From contig NZ_CP041765.1 of the NCBI RefSeq assembly GCF_007559025.1, positions 3,469,501 to 3,533,500 on the forward strand: a stretch of 64,000 bases of DNA, read 5' to 3'. Under the pieces are notes generated by a model. That model did no database searches. It saw only the letters and a list, made by a program, of their open reading frames with translations, and had not been told where the DNA came from. The stretch's first letter is position 1; every line of letters begins with the position of its first letter. Shown here piece after piece: positions 47,390 through 56,407 of this stretch. The translations under genes were made by a program, and so were the position numbers. The stretch is from Tomitella fengzijianii. Lineage in GTDB: Bacteria > Actinomycetota > Actinomycetes > Mycobacteriales > Mycobacteriaceae.

Positions 47390-48295
47390 TCACGTCTCGA
47401 CGAAGGCGCCCTGCAGCGCGGCGATCCCCGCCCGCACCGTCGGCCGGTCGTTGTCGCGGCGAGACAGCGCGAACACCTCGCGATACAGCTCCGGCTCCGT
47501 GGGCAGCACACGCACGCCGGCAGGCACAGGAAGGTGCGCCAGGCGCGGAATGAGCGCCGCCGCAAGCCCCCTCGCGACGAACTGCAGGTGCGTGGCGAAC
47601 TCGGCCACGCGGTAGTCGATCCGCGGTTCGACCCCCTGGCCGCGCAGCGACTGCACCAGCCAATCGTGGAACCCCGTCCCCTCGCTCCACGCGGCCCACG
47701 GCACCCCGGAGAGGTCCGCGAGGTTCACCACCGTCTTCGACGCCAGCGGATGATCGACGGGAAGGGCGAGGTCCGCCACGTCACGGTGCAGGAAGTGGAT
47801 GGAGACGTCCTGGGGTATCTCCAGCGGGAGCGTGGACCAGCTGTCCACCACCGCCAGGTCGAGCTGCCGGCGCAGCACGTGCGGGATCAGCCACTCCGCC
47901 TCCCCCTCGGCGAGCGTCACCTCCAGGTGGGGATGCTGCGTCTGCAGCGCGGCGACGGCCCGCGGGAGCACCGTGCGGCTGGCGGAGACGAACGCCCCGA
48001 GCCGCAGCGCGCCCACCACGTCGCCGTGCATGGACGCCACCTCGGATTCGGCCTGCTCCAGCAGCGACAGGATCCGGTGCCCCCGGCGGGCCAGAAGCGC
48101 CCCGGCGTCGGTGAGCCGCACCCCGCGCCCCTGCCGCTCGACCACCGCCACGCCCAGCTCCTTCTCCAGACGGCCGAGTTGCTGGGAGATGCCCGATGCC
48201 GAGACGTGCAGCGCTTCAGCGGCAGCGGCCAGCGATCCCAGGTCCGCGACGCTGCACAACGCCCGCAGTCGCTCCACGTTCAGCATGTGTCCCAT
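47390..48295 (-). CDS. LysR-family transcriptional regulator
   Basis: 301 residues from ATG 48295 (ATG 48286 in frame is possible). The helix-turn-helix is at about 5-63 (LRALCSVADLGSLAAAAEALHVSASGISQQLGRLEKELGVAVVERQGRGVRLT). The effector-binding domain follows, with ALRLGAFVSASRTVLPRAVAAL and LDLAVVDSWSTLP. The gene is divergent from an EamA transporter with a 78-bp AT-rich gap, the usual arrangement for a LysR protein that controls an exporter of its effector, such as an amino acid or metabolite. TGTAAT 5 nt upstream suggests a leaderless message. The effector is unknown. Confidence 0.9.
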   Translation of the reverse strand: MGHMLNVERLRALCSVADLGSLAAAAEALHVSASGISQQLGRLEKELGVAVVERQGRGVRLTDAGALLARRGHRILSLLEQAESEVASMHGDVVGALRLGAFVSASRTVLPRAVAALQTQHPHLEVTLAEGEAEWLIPHVLRRQLDLAVVDSWSTLPLEIPQDVSIHFLHRDVADLALPVDHPLASKTVVNLADLSGVPWAAWSEGTGFHDWLVQSLRGQGVEPRIDYRVAEFATHLQFVARGLAAALIPRLAHLPVPAGVRVLPTEPELYREVFALSRRDNDRPTVRAGIAALQGAFVET

Positions 48296-48373
48296 GATAC
48301 ATTACATTTACTAATGCATATTGCTGACAACACGTCACTTGTGCTGTATTGTTCACGCCGACATTATTGATGC
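48296..48373. promoter_or_regulatory. AT-rich divergent promoter region of the lysR-eamA pair
   Basis: For the eamA gene TTGTGC (48339-48344), a 17-bp spacer and CATTAT (48362-48367) end 6 nt before ATG 48374. On the minus strand TGTAAT (48306-48301) ends 5 nt before ATG 48295. Between them, ACAA-N8-TTGT (48328-48343) is a candidate LysR site that overlaps the eamA -35 box. Confidence 0.6.
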
Positions 48374-49486
48374 ATGGCCTTCCGTTCCCCGTCGCGCACA
48401 CTCGCCCCCGGCGCTCCGAGCACGTCGGCCGCCCTGGCCCCCGCGACGGGGACTCCCGCTTCACGCCCCGGCTTCGATCCGCGCCTCGTCGCCGCTGCCG
48501 GAGCGGCCTCGATCTCGCTCACCGCCGTGTTCACCAAGCTGGTGGACGCCTCCACTGCGACGGTGGTGTTCTACCGCTGCCTTCTGGCCGTGCTGCCCCT
48601 CGCGTTCCTCGCCTACGCCGAGATCCGCAGGAACGGCGCACCGTCGCGCCGCACCGTCGCGCTGCACGCCCTCGGCGGGGTGTTCCTGGGGCTCGACTTC
48701 GCGCTGTGGACGCAGTCGATCGCGATGATCGGCGCGGGCATCGCGACGATCCTCAACAACGTGCAGGTACTCGTGGTACCGCTGCTGGCCTGGGCGTTCT
48801 TCCGCGACAAGATCCCGATGCGGTTCGTCTTGTCCGTACCGGTGATGTTCCTCGGCATCGCGCTGGCCGGCGGGGTGCTCGGCGGCGACTCCGCCGCCGG
48901 ATCCGATCCGCTGGCCGGCACTGCACTGGGGCTGCTCTCCGGCGTGGCGTTCGCCGGCTACATCATCATCATCGGCCGCACGGGGAAGTCGAGCGGCGGC
49001 GGCCCCAACTCGCAGGTGCTCGTCGCCACGGTGACCGCCGGCATCGTCGGGACCGCGTCCGGCACCGCATGGGGCGGCATCGACCTCACCCCCGGCTGGG
49101 GCGCCATCGGCTGGCTGGCAGCCCTCGCACTGGTCGGCCAGATCCTCGGGTGGGTGCTGCTGGGCGCGTCGCTGCCCAAGCTGCCGTCCCAGGTGGGCGC
49201 GTCAATACTGCTCCTGCAGCCCGCACTCGCCGTGGTGTTCGCCATGGCCATCCTGGGCGAGCGGCCCACGCACGCACAGCTGCTCGGCTGCGTCGTCGTG
49301 ATCGCCGCGGTGGCGGTGGTGGCCTTCGAGCCGCGGCGAACCGCCGCCCGCGACGCCGACTCCGGGCCCACGCCCGTCGATCTCGAGCCGACGCGCTGGC
49401 GCCGGCTGCGCGGCCGCCGCGCCTCTGGCATCCGGCCCGTCGAGATCATCGAGTCGGACAGTGCCGCCCCGGTGGACAGTCGCTGA
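48374..49486 (+). CDS. EamA-family (DMT superfamily) exporter
   Basis: 370 residues from ATG 48374. Ten membrane helices in two EamA repeats are seen between residues about 40 and 320: FDPRLVAAAGAASISLTAVFTKLVDASTATVVFYRCLLAVLPL opens repeat one, and PLAGTALGLLSGVAFAGYIIIIGRTGKSS opens repeat two. The final helices contain ASILLLQPALAVVFAMAILGERPTHAQLLG, a hallmark of the family. EamA proteins export amino acids or other small metabolites. The substrate is probably the effector of the divergent LysR regulator. Both termini are disordered, the N-terminal 35 residues Ala/Pro/Thr-rich and the C-terminal 40 basic. Confidence 0.92.
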   Translation: MAFRSPSRTLAPGAPSTSAALAPATGTPASRPGFDPRLVAAAGAASISLTAVFTKLVDASTATVVFYRCLLAVLPLAFLAYAEIRRNGAPSRRTVALHALGGVFLGLDFALWTQSIAMIGAGIATILNNVQVLVVPLLAWAFFRDKIPMRFVLSVPVMFLGIALAGGVLGGDSAAGSDPLAGTALGLLSGVAFAGYIIIIGRTGKSSGGGPNSQVLVATVTAGIVGTASGTAWGGIDLTPGWGAIGWLAALALVGQILGWVLLGASLPKLPSQVGASILLLQPALAVVFAMAILGERPTHAQLLGCVVVIAAVAVVAFEPRRTAARDADSGPTPVDLEPTRWRRLRGRRASGIRPVEIIESDSAAPVDSR

Positions 49487-49694
49487 TCCTCCGGCCGGTC
49501 CGCTGCCGCCGACCACCTGCTGCCTCCGACCAAGCGAAAAGTGCACGCCCGCGGGGCATGGACGCACAGAATAACCCTTGCTCGGCGGGCGCGGAACGGC
49601 CGGAACGGCGAAGCGCACCGGCCACCCGGAAATCCCCGGTGAACCGGTGCGCATCGGCAACTACGGCGCTCAGCGGCCCGTCCGCCCCGGCGGG

Positions 49695-50795
49695 TCAGCC
49701 CGCCCAGGTGCCCCACGGCATGGAGAAGTCGGTCAGGCCGTCGTGCCCGTTGAGCTGGCCGCCCTGCGAGTTGACGACGATCACCGGGTCACCGGGCTGC
49801 GCGTTCTCGAAGTACCACTTGGCATCCGCGGTGCTCACGTTGAGGCAGCCGTGGCTGACGTCGGTGTTACCCTGGTCACCCACCGACCACGGGGCGGCGT
49901 GCAGGAAGATGCCGCTGTTGGACATCCGCGTGGCGTATTCGACCTCCAGCCGGTAGCCCTCCGGCGAATCCACCGGCACCCCGTAGGTGGACGAGTCCAT
50001 GATCATCGACCGGAAGCGCTCGCCCACGGTGTAGATGCCGTTGGGGGTCTCGTGGCCCGGCTTGCCCATCGACGTGGGCATCGTGCGCACCACCTGGCCG
50101 TCGCGCGTGACGGTGATGGTCTTCGTGGCGTCGTCGGCGGTAGCGATGAGGGCGTCGCCGATGGTGAAGTGCCGGACCGCGTCGCCCGCCTCCACGGTGA
50201 CCTGCGTGTGTGCGGGCCACAGGTTCTGCGGGCGCCAGCGCGCCTGCGAGTCGCCGAACCAGTGGAACGCGCCGGTGACGCCGTTGTCGGTCGTCACGCG
50301 CATCGCCCGCTCGGCGGCGGCGCGGTCACCCACCGGCTCGGGGAAGTTGATGATGATCGGCTGCGCCACACCCACCACGGCGCCCTCTGCGGGCGTGATC
50401 TGCGGCGTGCCGAAGTTCGCGGGCTCCAGGGGCGCGGGCCCGGTCTGCCCGACGGTGGCGCCGTCCGGCCCGTGCGCGACGGGGACGCCCACCTGCTCGA
50501 GCACTCCGGCGAGGTCCTGCCCGCCGGGCAGCGGGACGTCCGGCACCTGGACGGCCGGCATCTGCGGCAGCTCGGGAGCGGCGATCTCCGGCAGCTCCAC
50601 GGAGCCCGCTCCACCCAGCGGCTGCGCGGTGGCCGTGCCGCCGACCAGTGCAATGCCAGACGCCAGCCCCGCGGCCGCCACCAGTGCTGTACCCGTCCGC
50701 AGCAGACCGGCGCGCATGCGGCGCATCGCACCGCGCCGCCTGGCCACCCCGGGGACGCGGGGGTCGGGTCCGGTCGGTTGTGTCGGCATTCTCAT
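49695..50795 (-). CDS. L,D-transpeptidase with N-terminal Ig-like domain (LdtMt-type)
   Basis: 366 residues. A signal sequence (ALVAAAGLASGIALVGGTATAQP, about residues 37-60) targets it to the cell envelope. A Pro/Leu-rich linker and a bacterial Ig-like domain (ITPAEGAVVGVAQPIIINFPEPVGDRAAAERAMRV) precede the YkuD catalytic domain. The catalytic pair H315-C317 is in SHGCLNVS, and the upstream HAAPW and IFLHA are conserved. Such enzymes make 3-3 cross-links in peptidoglycan, as LdtMt1 and LdtMt2 do in mycobacteria, and are targets of carbapenems. The start at 50795 and a later Met (MRRMRAGLL) are both possible. Confidence 0.93.
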   Translation of the reverse strand: MRMPTQPTGPDPRVPGVARRRGAMRRMRAGLLRTGTALVAAAGLASGIALVGGTATAQPLGGAGSVELPEIAAPELPQMPAVQVPDVPLPGGQDLAGVLEQVGVPVAHGPDGATVGQTGPAPLEPANFGTPQITPAEGAVVGVAQPIIINFPEPVGDRAAAERAMRVTTDNGVTGAFHWFGDSQARWRPQNLWPAHTQVTVEAGDAVRHFTIGDALIATADDATKTITVTRDGQVVRTMPTSMGKPGHETPNGIYTVGERFRSMIMDSSTYGVPVDSPEGYRLEVEYATRMSNSGIFLHAAPWSVGDQGNTDVSHGCLNVSTADAKWYFENAQPGDPVIVVNSQGGQLNGHDGLTDFSMPWGTWAG

Positions 50796-51153
50796 CCACC
50801 TCGGTCGGTCCGGCCGTCAACAATTCCTGCGGGCCACCAGAGCGGCCTATCGCGTGCATTCCATCCTCCCACTACCGGGCCCGATACGCGCAGCGACCCC
50901 TTTCGCTACGACTTCTCCGGCCGCCCCGCGGCGTTTCACGCCCCCCGGTCACCGCGTTCAGCGGCCTGCGATGTGTAGCGCACGCCGGCGGAGACGCGAT
51001 AGTCATCAATGCAGACGGTGAACGCCTGTCAAACAATTTGATAACGATGTGATGCGGAACACGTGTCAGTGTGGCATCGTTTGCTCGCGGCACTGGAACG
51101 ACGCAGTTTTCCGAGATCCGTGAACCGGTACGACGTTGCAGGAGGAGGACGCC
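50796..51153. other. Intergenic region between divergent L,D-transpeptidase and esterase genes
   Basis: 358 bp with no credible gene. The stretch 51028-51085 is AT-rich and holds an inverted repeat AACGATG (51043-51049) / CATCGTT (51075-51081), with the palindrome ACACGTGT (51059-51066) between the arms. A regulator of the esterase gene probably binds here. A clear GGAGGAGG (51141-51148) precedes the esterase ATG. Confidence 0.55.
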
Positions 51154-52248
51154 ATGACTCGTAGTAGTGTTCTACGGCTCATCGAGCCTGGTGGAGGCTC
51201 TGCGCGCCGCGCGGATACCGCCGCGCACAGGCCCTCCGCGCTCGGCAGCACGGCCCCGGCGGCCGGCGTCGCCACCACTGTCCGCCGCCAGCACATGCGC
51301 GGCGCCAGCCTCCAATCACAACTGGTCTCGCGAGCGCTGAGCGTCACGGCGCGTCCCACCTTCTCGGTGTGGTCCTACACCAGCCGCCTGGGCTGGCCCG
51401 TGGGGATGCTCGACGCCGCCGCCACCGCCCTCCCCGCCATCGACGGCACCCAGCACCAGCCGGTCCGGCTGCAGAACTGCGACGCCGAATGGATCCAGGG
51501 GCCCGGCGCCAACGCCGAACACGTGGTCCTCTACCTGCACGGCGGCGCCTTCCTGTGTTGCGGTTTGCGCACGCACCGCCGCATGGTCTCGCGCATCTCC
51601 GCGGTCAGCCAGTCGTCCGTGCTCGCCGTCGATTACCGCCTGCTGCCGCACCACACCATCAGCGACGCGATCTCCGACGGCGTCGACGCCTACAAGTGGC
51701 TGCTGGCCAGCGGCTACAGCGCTGAGAACATCCTCGTGGCAGGCGACTCGGCCGGCGGCTACCTGGCCTTCGAGGTCCCGCTTGCCATCGCCGCGGCCGG
51801 CCTGCCCGGGCCCGCGGGCATCGTCGCGCTGTCACCGCTGACGGAGATGGACCCCACGCGCAAACTGGCCCACCGCAACTCCCGCCACTGCTCCATGTTC
51901 CCCCGGCGCGCAGTCCCCGCCCTGGCCAAGCTGTCGGATCGGATGGACGAGCAGGCGATGACCACACGCGGCCAGCTCCCCCGCGTGTGCCCCGTGGACG
52001 CGAACCTCACGGTGCTCCCGCCGACGCTCATCCAGGTGGGCTCACACGAGATGCTCTACCCGGATTCCGCGCTCATCGCCGAGCGCCTCGCAGCGGCGGG
52101 CGTGCCGTGCGAGCTGCAGGTGTGGGACCACCAGCCACACGTGTTCCAGGTGTTCGCCGACGTCATCCCCGAGGGCCACGACGCGATCGCCGAGATCGGC
52201 CGCTTCATCCGCTCCGCCTGGGGCGCGCTCCTCACCCCCGTGGACTAG
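51154..52248 (+). CDS. Alpha/beta hydrolase, hormone-sensitive-lipase-type esterase
   Basis: 364 residues from ATG 51154, preceded by GGAGGAGG. A TTG at 51136 lies before that site and is not likely. HSL-type marks are the oxyanion motif LHGGAF, the nucleophile in GDSAGGYLAFEVPLAIAAAG, the acid in HEMLYPDSALIAERLAAAG and the base in DHQPHVFQ. Relatives in mycobacteria are the Lip esterases that hydrolyse short- to medium-chain esters. The first 75 residues are a variable cap region without a signal peptide. The gene is single, with an AT-rich upstream region that suggests regulation. Confidence 0.9.
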   Translation: MTRSSVLRLIEPGGGSARRADTAAHRPSALGSTAPAAGVATTVRRQHMRGASLQSQLVSRALSVTARPTFSVWSYTSRLGWPVGMLDAAATALPAIDGTQHQPVRLQNCDAEWIQGPGANAEHVVLYLHGGAFLCCGLRTHRRMVSRISAVSQSSVLAVDYRLLPHHTISDAISDGVDAYKWLLASGYSAENILVAGDSAGGYLAFEVPLAIAAAGLPGPAGIVALSPLTEMDPTRKLAHRNSRHCSMFPRRAVPALAKLSDRMDEQAMTTRGQLPRVCPVDANLTVLPPTLIQVGSHEMLYPDSALIAERLAAAGVPCELQVWDHQPHVFQVFADVIPEGHDAIAEIGRFIRSAWGALLTPVD

Positions 52249-52333
52249 CGCGGGCCCGACGACGCGGCCGCCGTCGTCGCCGCGTCGGCCTACAGTGGGC
52301 GTCGAGTCCGCCGTCCGACCCGGGAGCCGCCCC

Positions 52334-53734
52334 ATGCCCACCGCCCACCACGCGAAGCCGGCCGTCGCGTCGTCGGAGCTCCTCGACGAACTCGCCGCCC
52401 GGCTGCCCGCGGGAGCGCTCCTGACCGACCCCGACACCACGGCCGGCTACCGCCAGGACTGGGCCAAGCAGCCCGACGCCGGCTCCCCCGCCGCCGTCGT
52501 CCGGGCCACGTGCACCGCGGACGTGCAGGCGGTCATGCGCTGGTCCGATGCGCACGGCGTGCCCGTCGTGCCGCGCGGCGCGGGCACCGGCCTGTCCGGC
52601 GGGTCCAGTGCGGTCGACGGCGGCGTGGTGCTGAGCCTGGAGAAGATGCGCGGCATCACCGTCGACCCGGCCACCCGCACCGCCGTGGTGCAGCCGGGCC
52701 TGCTCAACGCCGAGGTCAAGAAGGCCGTCGCGGAGTACGGCCTGTGGTACCCGCCGGACCCCTCGTCGTTCGAGATCTGCTCCATCGGCGGCAATATCGC
52801 CACCAACGCGGGCGGGCTGTGCTGCGTCAAGTACGGCGTGACCACCGATTACGTCCTGGGGCTGCACGTGGTTCTGGCGGACGGCACCCTGGTGCGGCTC
52901 GGCGGGCCGCGGCTCAAGGACGTGGCGGGGCTGTCGCTGACCAAGCTGTTCGTGGGTTCCGAGGGCACCCTGGGGGTGGTCACGGAGATCACGGTCCGCC
53001 TGATCCCCCGCCAGGACCCGGCCGTGACGATGGTCGCCACGTTCGCATCCCTCCGCGCGGCCGCCGACGCGGTATTGGCGATCACCCGTTCGATGCGCCC
53101 CGCGATGCTCGAGTTCATGGACAAGGTGTCCATCAATGCGTGCGAGGACCACCTGAGGATGGACCTCGACCGCGACGCCGAGGCCATGCTGATCGCCCAA
53201 TCCGACGCTCCCGGTGGGCATGCCGCGGCCGAGCTCGAGCAGATGGTGGCCGCGTGCAAGGACGCCGGCGCCACCGAGGTGTTCCACACCGACGACGCCG
53301 ACGAGGGTGAGGCCTTCTGCGCCGCGCGGCGCGCCGCCTTCCCCGCGGTGGCGGCCCTCGGCGAGCTGCTGTTCGAGGACGTGGGCGTGCCGATGACGCG
53401 GCTCCCCGAGCTGGTCACGGGCATCGCGGACATCGCCGCCCGCCGCGACGTGACGATCGCCGTGGTCGCCCACGCGGGTGATGGCAACACGCACCCGCTG
53501 ATCGTTTCCGACGCAGACGATCCCGCCGTCGCCGCGCGCGCCGAGCAGGCCTTCGGCGAGGTGATCGAGTTGGCGCTGTCGATGGGCGGCACGATCACCG
53601 GCGAGCACGGCATCGGGCGCATGAAGAAGGCGTGGCTGCCGCAGTACCTCGGCCCCGACGAGATGGAACTCAACCGCCGCATCAAGACGGCGCTCGACCC
53701 GAAGGGGCTGCTCAACCCCGGCGCGGTGTTCTGA
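52334..53734 (+). CDS. FAD-linked 2-hydroxyacid oxidase/dehydrogenase (GlcD-like)
   Basis: 466 residues from ATG 52334. The FAD-binding type 4 domain shows VVPRGAGTGLSGGSSAVDGGVVLSLEKM and the C-terminal FAD-oxidase domain ends with VVAHAGDGNTHPLIV and ITGEHGIGRMKKAWL, typical of glycolate oxidase subunit D and D-lactate dehydrogenase. It should oxidise glycolate, D-lactate or a similar 2-hydroxyacid, passing electrons to the respiratory chain or oxygen. No GlcE or GlcF partner is next to it, so a stand-alone D-lactate dehydrogenase is more likely than a glycolate oxidase complex. Thioredoxin follows 188 bp downstream. Confidence 0.9.
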   Translation: MPTAHHAKPAVASSELLDELAARLPAGALLTDPDTTAGYRQDWAKQPDAGSPAAVVRATCTADVQAVMRWSDAHGVPVVPRGAGTGLSGGSSAVDGGVVLSLEKMRGITVDPATRTAVVQPGLLNAEVKKAVAEYGLWYPPDPSSFEICSIGGNIATNAGGLCCVKYGVTTDYVLGLHVVLADGTLVRLGGPRLKDVAGLSLTKLFVGSEGTLGVVTEITVRLIPRQDPAVTMVATFASLRAAADAVLAITRSMRPAMLEFMDKVSINACEDHLRMDLDRDAEAMLIAQSDAPGGHAAAELEQMVAACKDAGATEVFHTDDADEGEAFCAARRAAFPAVAALGELLFEDVGVPMTRLPELVTGIADIAARRDVTIAVVAHAGDGNTHPLIVSDADDPAVAARAEQAFGEVIELALSMGGTITGEHGIGRMKKAWLPQYLGPDEMELNRRIKTALDPKGLLNPGAVF

Positions 53735-53922
53735 GCAGAACGCCTGGTGGGACCGGTCACAGCCGGACTAAGCCGCACCGCGCCGGGGAATGCCGCCGCC
53801 ACGCGATATGTTATGCCGTGGTGAGAGCACGACCCCGCCGCAGCGACCGTCACGGCCGCCGGGGCGGGGCCACGCCGAGTGAAACCGACCCGCTCACGGC
53901 GGGAAGACCGATTGGAGCGGCC

Positions 53923-54282
53923 ATGGCCACCCAGGACCTCACTGCCGACACCTTCGAGCAGACCATCACCGACAACGACATCGTCTTCGTCGACTTCTGG
54001 GCCGACTGGTGCGGCCCGTGCAAGCAGTTCGCTCCCACCTACAAGTCCGTGGCGGAGCAGAACCCGGACATCGTGTTCGGCAAGGTGGACACCGAGGCGG
54101 AGCAGCAGCTCGCCGCGGCCGCGCAGATCTCGTCGATCCCCATGCTGATGGCGTTCCGCGAGGGCCAGCTGGTGTTCGCCCAGCCGGGTGCGCTGCCCAA
54201 GCAGGCCTTCGAACAGCTCGTCCAGCAGGTCAAGGACCTCGACATGGAGCAGGTCCGGGCCCAGATGGCCCAGGAGGGCTGA
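53923..54282 (+). CDS. trxA: Thioredoxin
   Basis: 119 residues from ATG 53923, with GGAGCGG upstream. The active site is WCGPC (C30 and C33) in FVDFWADWCGPCKQFAPTYK, and the cis-proline loop is ISSIPMLMAFREGQLVF. It is cytoplasmic and should reduce protein disulfides with thioredoxin reductase. The C-terminus is extended by about 10 residues (DMEQVRAQMAQEG). It appears monocistronic, closed by a strong terminator at 54324-54355. Confidence 0.95.
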   Translation: MATQDLTADTFEQTITDNDIVFVDFWADWCGPCKQFAPTYKSVAEQNPDIVFGKVDTEAEQQLAAAAQISSIPMLMAFREGQLVFAQPGALPKQAFEQLVQQVKDLDMEQVRAQMAQEG

Positions 54283-54323
54283 TCCGGCCGGGGGCGACCG
54301 GCCCACCCGACAGCACCGCCGAC

Positions 54324-54355
54324 GGGGCGGGGCGCCCGCACGGGTGCCCCGCCCC
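54324..54355 (+). terminator. Terminator hairpin after trxA
   Basis: 15-bp arms GGGGCGGGGCGCCCG (54324-54338) and CGGGTGCCCCGCCCC (54341-54355) with one G-T pair and a 2-nt loop. Confidence 0.8.
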
Positions 54356-54399
54356 GCCGCGTTGCAGCCCCTCTCACACCCCGTCTCCCCGGCCGCCCC

Positions 54400-54430
54400 T
54401 TGCCTAGCACCGCGTACTGCGGGTTATGTA
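54400..54430 (+). promoter_or_regulatory. Possible promoter of ilvD
   Basis: TTGCCT (54400-54405), an 18-bp spacer and TTATGT (54424-54429), about 45 nt before the ATG. The match to consensus is only fair. Confidence 0.35.
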
Positions 54431-54473
54431 GTGGGCAACGAGTGTCGGTGCTGTCTACGGATAGGGGACCACG

Positions 54474-56228
54474 ATGGCGGACGAGAACGCGGCGCAGAAG
54501 CCTGCGCCAGGCGGCGCGGCGGATGCGGGCGCGACGGCGTCGCACGATGTGAAGCCGCGCAGCCGTGACGTCACGGACGGCCTGGAGAAGACCGCCGCGC
54601 GCGGCATGCTCCGTGCCGTCGGCATGGGCGACGAGGACTGGGGCAAATCGCAGGTGGGCGTGGGGTCGTCGTGGAACGAGATCACCCCGTGCAACCTGTC
54701 GCTGGATCGGCTGGCGCAGGCGGTCAAGGACGGGGTGCACGCGGCCGGCGGCTACCCGCTGGAGTTCGGCACCATCTCGGTGTCGGACGGCATCTCGATG
54801 GGCCACGAGGGCATGCACTTCTCTCTGGTGTCCCGTGAAGTGATCGCGGACAGCGTCGAGACCGTCATGAACGCCGAGCGGCTCGACGGCTCCGTGCTGC
54901 TGGCCGGGTGCGACAAGTCCCTGCCCGGCATGCTCATGGCGGCCGCGCGCCTGGACCTGGCGAACGTCTTCCTCTACGCCGGCTCCACCCTGCCCGGGCT
55001 GGCCAAGATGTCCGACGGCACCGAACGCGAGGTCACCATCATCGACGCGTTCGAGGCCGTCGGCGCCTGCGCGCGCGGTCTGATGAGCCGCGAAGACGTC
55101 GACACCATCGAGCGCACCTTCTGCCCCGGCGAGGGCGCTTGCGGCGGGATGTACACCGCGAACACCATGGCGTGCGTGTCCGAGGCGCTCGGCATGTCAC
55201 TGCCGGGGAGCGCCGCGCCGCCCGCATCGGACCGCCGCCGCGACGGGTACGCGCGCCGCAGCGGGGAGGCCGTCGTCAGGCTCATCGCCGACGGCGTCAC
55301 CGCGCGCGACATCATGACCAAGAAGGCCTTCGAGAACGCCATCGCGGTGGTGATGGCCTACGGCGGTTCCACCAACGCGGTGCTGCACCTGCTGGCCATC
55401 GCGAACGAGGCCGAGGTGGAGCTGACGCTCGACGACTTCGTGCGGGTGGGCGCGCGGGTGCCGCACCTGGCCGACGTCAAGCCGTTCGGCCGGCACGTGA
55501 TGCTCGACGTCGACCGCGAGGGCGGCGTGCCCGTGCTGATGAAGGCCCTGCTCGACGCGGGGCTGCTGCACGGCGACTGCCTCACCGTCACCGGCAGGAC
55601 CGTCGCCGAGAACCTGGCGGACATCAACCCGCCCGACCCCGACGGCCAGGTGCTGCGGGCCCTGGACGACCCGATCCACCCGTCCGGCGGACTGACCATC
55701 CTCAAGGGCACCCTGGCGCCCGGCGGGGCCGTGGTGAAGTCGGCCGGTTTCGACGACTCCGTGATCCGCGGGACGGCGCGCGTGTTCGACCGTGAAAGGG
55801 CCGCCTTGGACGCCCTCGAGGACGGCACCATCCAGGCGGGGGACGCGGTGGTCATCCGCTACGAGGGCCCCAAGGGCGGCCCGGGCATGCGGGAGATGCT
55901 CGCCATCACCGCGGCCATCAAGGGCGCCGGCCTGGGCAAGGACGTGCTGCTGCTGACCGACGGCCGGTTCTCCGGCGGCACCACCGGCCTCTGCGTCGGC
56001 CACGTGGCGCCCGAGGCCGTCGACGCGGGGCCCATCGCCTTCGTCCGCGACGGCGACCCGATCATCCTCGACGTCTCCGGCGGCACACTGGATCTGGGGG
56101 TGGACGAAGCCGAGCTGGAACGCCGGCGCGAAGGCTGGCAGCCACTCCCCGCGCGCTACACACGCGGGGTGCTGGCCAAGTACGCGAAGCTCGTGCACTC
56201 GGCCTCCGAGGGCGCAGTCTGCGGGTAG
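54474..56228 (+). CDS. ilvD: Dihydroxy-acid dehydratase
   Basis: 584 residues from ATG 54474. The enzyme dehydrates 2,3-dihydroxyacids to 2-keto acids, the third step of valine and isoleucine synthesis and part of coenzyme A synthesis. The Fe-S cluster cysteines are C73 (TPCNLS), C146 (AGCDKSLPG) and C223 ([12 protein letters not shown]). The C-terminal [19 protein letters not shown] is also conserved. The 30-residue N-terminal extension before [13 protein letters not shown] is disordered. No other ilv gene is nearby, which matches the stand-alone ilvD of mycobacteria. A GCGCGC-box element follows. Confidence 0.96.
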   Translation: MADENAAQKPAPGGAADAGATASHDVKPRSRDVTDGLEKTAARGMLRAVGMGDEDWGKSQVGVGSSWNEITPCNLSLDRLAQAVKDGVHAAGGYPLEFGTISVSDGISMGHEGMHFSLVSREVIADSVETVMNAERLDGSVLLAGCDKSLPGMLMAAARLDLANVFLYAGSTLPGLAKMSDGTEREVTIIDAFEAVGACARGLMSREDVDTIERTFCPGEGACGGMYTANTMACVSEALGMSLPGSAAPPASDRRRDGYARRSGEAVVRLIADGVTARDIMTKKAFENAIAVVMAYGGSTNAVLHLLAIANEAEVELTLDDFVRVGARVPHLADVKPFGRHVMLDVDREGGVPVLMKALLDAGLLHGDCLTVTGRTVAENLADINPPDPDGQVLRALDDPIHPSGGLTILKGTLAPGGAVVKSAGFDDSVIRGTARVFDRERAALDALEDGTIQAGDAVVIRYEGPKGGPGMREMLAITAAIKGAGLGKDVLLLTDGRFSGGTTGLCVGHVAPEAVDAGPIAFVRDGDPIILDVSGGTLDLGVDEAELERRREGWQPLPARYTRGVLAKYAKLVHSASEGAVCG

Positions 56229-56269
56229 CGCGAGCGGGCCTGTTCGGCGCTCCCTGCTGCCCATTTTTC

Positions 56270-56407
56270 GCGCCGCGCGCCCGTTCTCGCGCCGCGCGCC
56301 CGATGCCGTGCCGCGCGCCTGTTGCCGCGACACGCCGGGACGATCCGCGCGCGGGAGGATTATCCGCGCGCGGGGTGATGATCGGCGCGCGGCACGCTCC
56401 CGCGCGC
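56270..56407. repeat. Dispersed GCGCGC-box element, copy B (most complete)
   Basis: GCGCGC boxes are centred at 56277.5, 56296.5, 56315.5, 56349.5, 56368.5, 56387.5 and 56404.5, giving intervals 19, 19, 34, 19, 19 and 17. Three 19-bp units ending in CGTTCTC, CGATGCC or TGTTGCC precede the 15-nt core GCGACACGCCGGGAC. Three units such as GATCCGCGCGCGGGAGGAT follow it. The last box touches the stop codon of the next gene. Located between convergent genes. Confidence 0.9.

Noticed and set aside
56270-56407. CRISPR-like reading of the 19-bp units
   Set aside because: The unit lengths are too short, the variable part is 7 to 9 nt, and polarity changes at the core. No cas genes were seen.
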